NCBI GenBank assembly: GCA_013399875.1
Contig: VXAZ01002400.1
Location: 477,256 to 541,255, forward strand
Direction of reading: 5' to 3'
From: Gymnorhina tibicen
Taxonomy: Eukaryota; Chordata; Aves; Passeriformes; Artamidae
DNA length: 64,000 nt
This document shows positions 57,301 to 64,000 of this stretch, in pieces. A model generated the notes under the pieces. It was given only the letters and a program-made list of their open reading frames with translations. It had not been told where the DNA came from and searched no databases. Position 1 is the stretch's first letter. The number at the start of each line of letters is the position of its first letter. The translations under genes and the position numbers were made by a program.

Positions 57301-60114
57301 AAACACCCAAGGTTGCTGTGAATTAGTAAGCTGTCAGTGTGTTTTAAGTCTGAAGAAGATATATTGAAGTCTAGTTCTCTGCATTGCTGCACTGTTAATT
57401 TCTGGTTTATTAAGACTTTTAAGAAAACCCCCACAGCTTCAGCAGTGCCGTGATGCCTCTGTACTTACGGTCCACACACAGATCCAGTAGGTTTCAGGTA
57501 GTTCTTTCAAACTGGGTATGATGAATAATTTATCCTGTGAGGATTTTAGGGCACATAACACACTTGCTAACCAAGAACAGGCAGAAAGGCAATTCTTTGC
57601 TTTTTCTCTTTACTTACCCACTCTAAGTGTGCTGGGAGTAGGCAGTGCAGTAGATTATCTTCCCCTTGACAGCTTGTGCCATGCAGCAGTTGATATAATG
57701 CAGAATCAGTGATATTAAGGATGCTGCTGTGTTCAGAGAGGCAGCAATGCTTGCAAGTGCTACAAAGAAGGAAACCCAGTTCTTTATTTTCTGTTTCTGA
57801 GGCAAATATTTGGGATTCTGTTCAGCAGTTGGGGTTGAACTGGGAGCTGTGCCTTTGTAAGGGTGTCTTTTTCCCTGGGAAGCTAAAAGGAATGTTAAAA
57901 TGGATAGAATTGGACTCAGATGTTGCAGCTCAGGATGCAGTAGTTGAGTGCCTCACTTTCTATTCAGTGCACTGCTGGTGAGATCACCTATATTCACAAA
58001 ATGGATGCAAATTTTAGCTCTTCCTCTGTGCTAAATGGTACTGAAACAAACCTAAGAAGATTCTTGTCATGCGTCAGTGTTTGAAAAAGCTGTAACAGAC
58101 ATCCTGGAACTTCTTCCACTGTCTGTGGAATCACAAAAATGACATTGCAACTGCTTGCATTTGGAGGTGAACTGAAGTTTTAAGAAAGCTATCACCTTTT
58201 CTTATGAAAATGTGAACTATCAGATAGTCCTTGATAGGGTTTAAGGGAAAGCACTTGATTTCTTAGGAAATGACTTGTTGGGACTGTGCTTTTATTTTCA
58301 ATGGCCCAAATGGTCCTTTGAGTGAAATGTAGTTTCTCCATAATGTTTAATGTAGCGGAGTTTCAGCTGTAACATGGTGTTATTGCTGTTCATTCCTCAG
58401 GCTAAAATTCGAACAGTTCGGTTTTGCCCCTTTGAGCGTGTGTGAAGCACAAATAGGTTGGGAGAATGTTCAGAATGTCAGGCCAGGTGGGTTTTGAGGT
58501 CTCTCGTCCCCTTGCATGCTGTGAAGTCTAATTTGTCTCCATTTTGAAACTTGCAGCCTTGATCTGATGTTTAAGAGCAGATTGTACACAGTTTCCAAAC
58601 AAAGCTGCGTGGTTCCTAAGCCTCTGGTGGTGTGGATCAACAGTTTTCCTCCTTCCCTTCTTTCCTCCTCTGCACCGAAACCCAGCTGTGCGTACTACTT
58701 TGCTTTGAAGGGGATTTTGTGTTTTTCTGACTTGTTTTGAATGCAGAGAAAGCCAGATCTCGCTTTCTGCTGTATTTGTGTGTATTTAACCAAATGCCAT
58801 ATCAAACAATTGCAGTGGCATTTGGCTAGATTATAGATCCTTCTCAGATGAGTAGCATTTCCTCCGTGCTATGAGAGGTTTAGGGTTGGAAAGAGGATTC
58901 TCTAAACATGGTGCTTTGCCCACCTCTTGTGCTCTTTTAGCTGGAATAAAAAGCATCCTTTGAAATGAACCTGATTAGTTTATACCCTGTATTTTGCTGT
59001 GCACTAACATTGCTGGTTTTATGCAGCGGTGAATGGTTTTAGCTGACAGCTTTGGAGATGGGCTTAAAGCACTGAATAAAATTGCCTCCTTGTTAAAAGA
59101 ATGCTGGGGGGAGCAGTAAAATGTTGGAAATAAGGATTGTTAAGGAAGTCATTATGTGAAAGGTTTCCTTACCCTTTGCTTTCTAAAAGGAAAACCTCTT
59201 GCATTCTAATGCTCTGCTGGCATATTACTTCCATTGGAATTGATATTATTATATCTTAAATGTGGTGGGTTTTTTTCTGTTAAAGTTGCTACCTTTCTTT
59301 TTCACTGCTAATGTCATGGTTATGGATGACTTTCGTGTTTTACATTGTGAGACTCAGGTCATCCCTGCCTAGAGAGTTTTTAGCTGTTAAGTTGTTTGGA
59401 ACGGTCAGGTTATCTGACTGCTTTAATTGAAGCTTATCCTGATGCTCCAGTAGGCTGCATCAGCATGTTCCTTGGGTTCTTCCAGAGTATCAGCTTTTAA
59501 TCCAACTCTTGTGCTGCTTATACAGCTCTCTTTGATTTCACAAAAACAGAAGTAACAAATTACTTTCCAGTAAAATCATTTGGGACCAGTAACAAGCCAC
59601 TTGCTAAGAAAGATCAAGGAGGGTAATAAGAAGTTTCTGCAGAAAGTTCCTCCCAGCCCAGAAGAAACACCAGCTCTTTTGTATTCCTGGCTGCATCTCT
59701 CTGGCCTTACCTGACAAGTAGCTGCAGTAATCAAGCCCTGGCTCCTGTGCCCCTCACTTGGGGACTGGTTGCTTCTGCTGCTTCTGTATTTTCTTACTCC
59801 AGAATTTCTTCCTCTGCCTCTCAGTGAGGAGAGGAGTATCAAAATAGCAAAGAGTTTTGGGAATCTTGGAGGAAGCTGGATGTGTGGTGTAAATAAAGCT
59901 GATGAAAAGCAGCTCTTACACAATCCATTTGTTATTTGCAAGCCAAGAGCATCCTTTAACTTTTTGTACAGGGTGCAGTTACTACAGATCAGGTGCGTGT
60001 TTCTTGAAATGCCTGTGTTACGTAAGCTAAACACACATGAGGATTAGTCAGCTCTTTTCCAGAAATATTCTCCCTGAAACAAACTCCCATCTTTTTATTA
60101 CTCTTGTGTTACAG
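54376..60114. other. probable intronic sequence
   Basis: No transposon, RNA or clear gene. A good acceptor-like tract (CTTCCTGCTTCTGTTCCTAG) ends at 54375 and is followed by an open frame of about 30 codons without a donor. The frame 59576-60034 (minus, 152 codons) and its + shadow have no recognisable domain. Confidence 0.42.
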
Positions 60115-60224
60115 CTGTTGTAATAGCAGGGTAGTCCTGCTGGTGGTGGAGGGGAGTGTGGGCAGTAGGATAATTAAAAAACGAGTTAACCTGATTGTAG
60201 GGTACCAGATCCTTTCATCTCTTG
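60115..60224 (+). other. exon-like segment with strong splice-like edges
   Basis: The best exon-like unit in the window. The acceptor tract is CTTTTTATTACTCTTGTGTT ACAG (ends 60114), the body is 110 bases, and the donor is CTTG|GTGAGTGG (60225). One of three frames is open throughout, encoding CCNSRVVLLVVEGSVGSRII then KKRVNLIVGYQILSSL. No family recognised. Length is not a multiple of three. Could be a real internal or alternative exon, or chance. Confidence 0.22.
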
Positions 60225-63200
60225 GTGAGTGGAGGTGGGGGGAACAGGAGGAGGCCACAGCAGCCAGGAATAGCCTTTCCCCCTCAAACCAGACGAGTGA
60301 CCAGTCCCGTTCCAGAACACCAGAGACTAATTAAGGTCACCCTGGAGAGCCTCAGCTACTGCACATGTGACTTCTGGTGGTGTTTCCAGTAGATAAGGTT
60401 CTACTTAATTTGTATACCCTGTGAAGGAGGAAAGTAGGTTCTAGCTTATCTGATCTGCTGTAGGTGCCTCTGAAAGCTTTGTTTGTTGTTTTTTTCATGG
60501 TGTACATAACCTTTTACTGTGTGCTCAGCTAATCCATACCTGTGATTCTGAGCAGAAAGGGGCTGGCTGGATGTGAACATAAAAGCTCTGTGAGTGTAGT
60601 GTGAGGCTTTTGGGCCAGCTCACTGCTGGGTTCCTGATGGTAGGAGCAACTTTTGAAAGGTAGCTAAAAAAAGTAATTAAAAATAACTCCTAATCACAAG
60701 CCAGTGATGCAAGCCAGCCTTTTCTCTGAAAAATCTGGGGTCATGGCACAGATTAGGTCAGGCTGCATTTCACTGAATCACTGCAGCCTCTTTGAAGGCT
60801 CGAGGACAGCACAGGTAGCAGTAAACAAAGCAAGGAGTTCTAAAATTTGGTGCTGCGGAAGAGAAGGCTTGTGGTGAACACACAGGGCTAATCACTATGC
60901 CAATGAGTGTTCCAAAAGTGCTGGAGAAGGGAATGCTTCCTGAAGTGTTTTATGGTAGTAAAATGACTTCACAAATGCAAGTTGTAAGAACAAACACTTG
61001 TCTCAGAAGCAAAAAAAAAAAACAAGAAAAAAAAACCAACCCCAAACTGATTATAGCCACAATTAATAACTGCAACATACCTTTCTCAGGGATAATCAAG
61101 TTCACAGATGCAAAAACATTGCTCTTAATTGGGTGAAGAGATGAGATTATTTGGGACTTTGGAACTTGTTGGTTTGGATTTTCTTGCTCTGCAGGAAGAC
61201 TGGCTTTATTAAGCTGTACGACTGCTAGTGATTAGGGAGCATTTATGCCTATGGAGATGTCTTAGCCAGCAGAGTCTGAGGTGGGACTGTGCCTTTCGTT
61301 CAGGACTGACTCCAAGGTTGCATAAACCGAAGGTCTTGGATCAGTGGCTTTTGTTAATCAAAGGATGGAAGCCCTTTGGTTATTCAGGAGTTGCTTATTG
61401 CTGTAGTCTTCCTACTTAATACTACTTGAGTTTTGCTGCTGTAACCACTTAAAACATTTTCCTTCAGAAAGAAAGAAAAATCTGATGGGAATTAATCTTC
61501 TAGCACATGAGCCTGCCGTGAGAAGGAAGAGAGAACAGGTTGTTTAAGCTCTTTGGTGGATTTGGCAGGAAGGGCAGGAGACTTGCTTGACCTGGATCTC
61601 CCTTGCTGTGTGCATGGGGAAAATTTTAACTCTAAAGATGTTGAAACACAGTGGGGAGGCCTGGATCTTCCAGGCTAACTGAAACAGAGGTGTCATGGAT
61701 CAACTGGATCAAGTTGGGGATGGAGCAGGTGACTCTGCCAGCTCTGTTTTTCTGTCATTCTGTGCCCAGGAAGCAGCTGTACATTTTTCCAGTGGTGCAT
61801 GTGATGCAGTGGGGAAAGAGCACCCTGGGAAGACAGAAGGGAACCTTCTGGTCAGTCGAGGCTTGTTGAGTGCCAGGAGATGAGGGCAACAAGGATAAAA
61901 GAGTGTTCTCCTTCCAGCCTCCAAGAAACTCCAGCATTGAAGGTGTTTGTTGCAGTCTGTTGTGATCTGTGGAGCACTGCACTGTTCAAGGAGCAGTCAT
62001 GTGTTCACTGCCAGAACTCCCCGACAGGAACGGGATTAGCAGTAGTACCTCTGGCGGTGGAGGCTGCTTCTGAGACAGACACTGATGCATGTAATCAGCT
62101 GGAGACAGGCTGAGACCTAAATTCATATTGAGTTAATATCTGTGGCACTGATACAGCACCAGAGAACACGGTTCAAAGAGGAAGTGAACCAGGAGTCTCC
62201 TGTTGGTACAGAAGTTCTCCTTAGCTTCGCTTTTGCTGTTTGGAACTCTTCCCCATGAGATTAAGTTTGAGAATAACTTCACTGTTCTGTTTCACTGAAA
62301 TTCTCAGATAACGGGCAGACAGTAACTGCTTGTTTTCTGAAGCTCTGGTGCAGGAAAATGTATTTGAAAGAATTCTTGTCTTTTTTTAAAGAGGAAATCC
62401 TTAGCCATTCTTAGCTAGGTACGAAATGAATTGTTGAGGTTGATACAAGGGGAGAGGGTGTAAAGACTATGAAGTACTGGCGGTGATACTGTATAAAAGG
62501 AGACACAAATACACTTACTTTGTTGTCAACTTCGCATATATTGAAGCTTTCTCTGTGTTTTGCTATAAACTATAAACATGTGACTTTTTCCCTTTTAATG
62601 TGTGTTCAGGGGAGGGAGTGTTGGATGCTTCAGCAGCAGAGGATTTTCCAGTTAGTCAGGACTTGAGTGTGGAGCTGTGAAAAGCTCTGGGACTGGGTAT
62701 TGCAAAGGTGAAAAATGTATCTTTAGCCTTCATATGTCGTGGATGTCACGATAGCTGCAGACTTCCAAGGGACTCTCTCCTGCTCTCTGTGCTGTTTTCT
62801 ATGTTGCTGATACAGGTGCTTCTGTGGCTTCACAGTGGGCTGGGGAGTGAGGAATGTGGTTTTAAAACTGAATTTAAAGCATAAATCTAGTTTTGTTTCC
62901 CCTTCATGTGAACCAAGGAGAGAAGTAGTGGGAACAAATTAAGGAATGAAAGGTGAGACTGCTGCTTTTGGCAGCAGTGTGGGACCACACTGCTTCAGGG
63001 ATGGTAAAAACACAGTGTAAGCACAAACTGGATTTTGGTATGTGTGGAGAATGTACTACAGGATTCTACCAAATATGGGATCAGAATGTACTTACAAGGG
63101 AAGATTTACTCATGTCTGACTTACTTCTGCAGCTTTATTGTTTAGTGAGCAAAGATGTGCTGTTTGACTCAGTAGAGCTATGGAAACAACTGCAGCATCT

Positions 63201-64000
63201 CATCTGTTTATAGCCAAGTCTGTCATTTGGGATGGTTTTCATCCCAAGATGACAAGGTGTGCCGTAGATCTGTTAGCAATAGACAAGGAAGGCAAAGTAA
63301 AATTACTCCTTTTGGTCTGGGGGAAGTATTACTGGTGAAAATCAGGAGTTGTTCAGTTTTAGTCTTTTGGGAGATAGTTTGCATAGGTGTGGAGAAGGAT
63401 TTAAGTTTTATGATGGCTTGTATTTTGATAGCATTGTAAAAACAAAATCAGCTACATGCAGCACTTTCAATGTCAGCTAGTAGATATTGAATTTTAAGGA
63501 TGACTTTGTTGAGTTGAAGTCAAACTTTCCAAGGTGCAGGTCAAGATTGAGAGCTCTTGTGCCAAGTAACAGAGCTGTCATTTACTCTTCGCCACTGCCT
63601 AGGCTGGATTTTTTTAAAAAACAAAACCAAAATAAGCATAAGCCAAAAAAGCTTGTTACACAAGCTATCTGACAAATAGTTCAAAGCTTGTTGCTGATTT
63701 CTGAAGCAGACAAGTACTTGTAGTAGTAGTACAAGTAGTACAAGACTTGTAGAAAGTAGGAGCTTGCCACAGTGGACTGTGGGAGAGAGCATGTGTGGTC
63801 TTGCTCTCCAGACAGCCGTGAATCCAGGCGGAGGAGAGGCTTTCATTACATATCCCAGCCATGGGAAAAGCTTAACTGGAGTTTGCAGCTCATTGTATAC
63901 CAAACTCTTCAAGTGTTTGATGTAAATCTGTAGGAAACTGGCTTTGATAATTATGGTGGCCATAGCCCATGCCAGCACCACTCCCTTATTTGCAAGGACT
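60225..64000. other. probable intronic sequence to window end
   Basis: Low-repeat T/G-rich sequence. It contains an A-rich patch with CCAACC interruptions at 61010-61040, a 10-base-arm inverted repeat at 62973-62994, and a short (GTA)n-like patch at 63718-63740. The minus frame 63541-63981 (146 codons, Leu-rich) and the + frame 62953-63213 have no recognisable homology and are not called. Confidence 0.42.
62973..62994. repeat. 10-bp-arm perfect inverted repeat
   Basis: AGCAGTGTGG, two bases GA, then CCACACTGCT: perfect arms with a 2-base loop. Too short for a microRNA precursor. Perhaps a dimeric binding site or a chance palindrome. Confidence 0.85.

Noticed and set aside
61788..61870. Exon-like piece after CTGTTTTTCTGTCATTCTGTGCCCAG
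   Set aside because: Good acceptor, but only a weak GTCAGT donor and no recognisable peptide. Not better than chance.
63541..63981. 146-codon Leu-rich minus frame at the window end
   Set aside because: Hydrophobic stretches arise from A/T-rich sequence. No family recognised and opposite to the inferred transcription direction.
1..64000. Bacterial-type systems (operons, CRISPR, toxin-antitoxin, phage genes) and endogenous viral genes
   Set aside because: No direct-repeat/spacer arrays, no dense coding, no LTR pairs and no viral protein motifs were seen. The window is vertebrate non-coding DNA.

Overview
This is a vertebrate nuclear window, almost certainly from a bird and most likely a neoavian or songbird. 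The diagnostic signal is about 22 short copies of the CR1 LINE. Their 3' ends carry the typical avian motif: a TTCTATGAT-like end, then GGTTTGGGTTGGAAGGGACC, then TGCCATGGGCAGGGACACC. Other signs of a eukaryotic chromosome are microsatellites, low coding density, an assembly gap and a CpG island. No complete protein-coding gene, tRNA, rRNA or CRISPR array could be supported. Nearly all open reading frames here look like chance frames or translations of CR1.

Layout. 1-42 kb: a GC-richer, CR1-dense, apparently non-coding stretch. Copies occur in both orientations, with some internally rearranged ones at 27.1, 18.9 and 5.6/34.3 kb. Between them lie AT/CA microsatellites (2.8 and 3.8 kb), a hexanucleotide array (32.6 kb), and short stretches rich in homeodomain-type TAAT cores with unique sequence that look like conserved non-coding (enhancer) candidates. 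The stretch at 37.3-38.9 kb resembles a much older LINE relic. 42.0-43.6 kb: a GC-rich, CpG-rich island interrupted by a 901-bp run of N (42294-43194), with degenerate ~50-bp repeats on its left edge and a G-quadruplex motif on its right. 43.6-64 kb: AT-richer sequence with only one recognised CR1 copy and a T-over-A and G-over-C excess on the + strand.

Interpretation (inference): the CpG island is the promoter of a gene transcribed rightward. The 20 kb to its right would be its first, long intron(s), and the first exon may be partly hidden in the gap. The 42 kb to its left would be intergenic or regulatory DNA. A few exon-like segments with splice-site-like edges occur in the right half (49.7, 50.7, 54.4, 60.1 kb), but none matches a protein family that I recognise. 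The gene could not be named.

No convincing new biological system was found. The items most worth following up are the CR1-tailed element with a non-CR1 head (5.6 and 34.3 kb), the enhancer-like blocks at 17.9-18.6 and 20.1-20.4 kb, and the gap-broken island.
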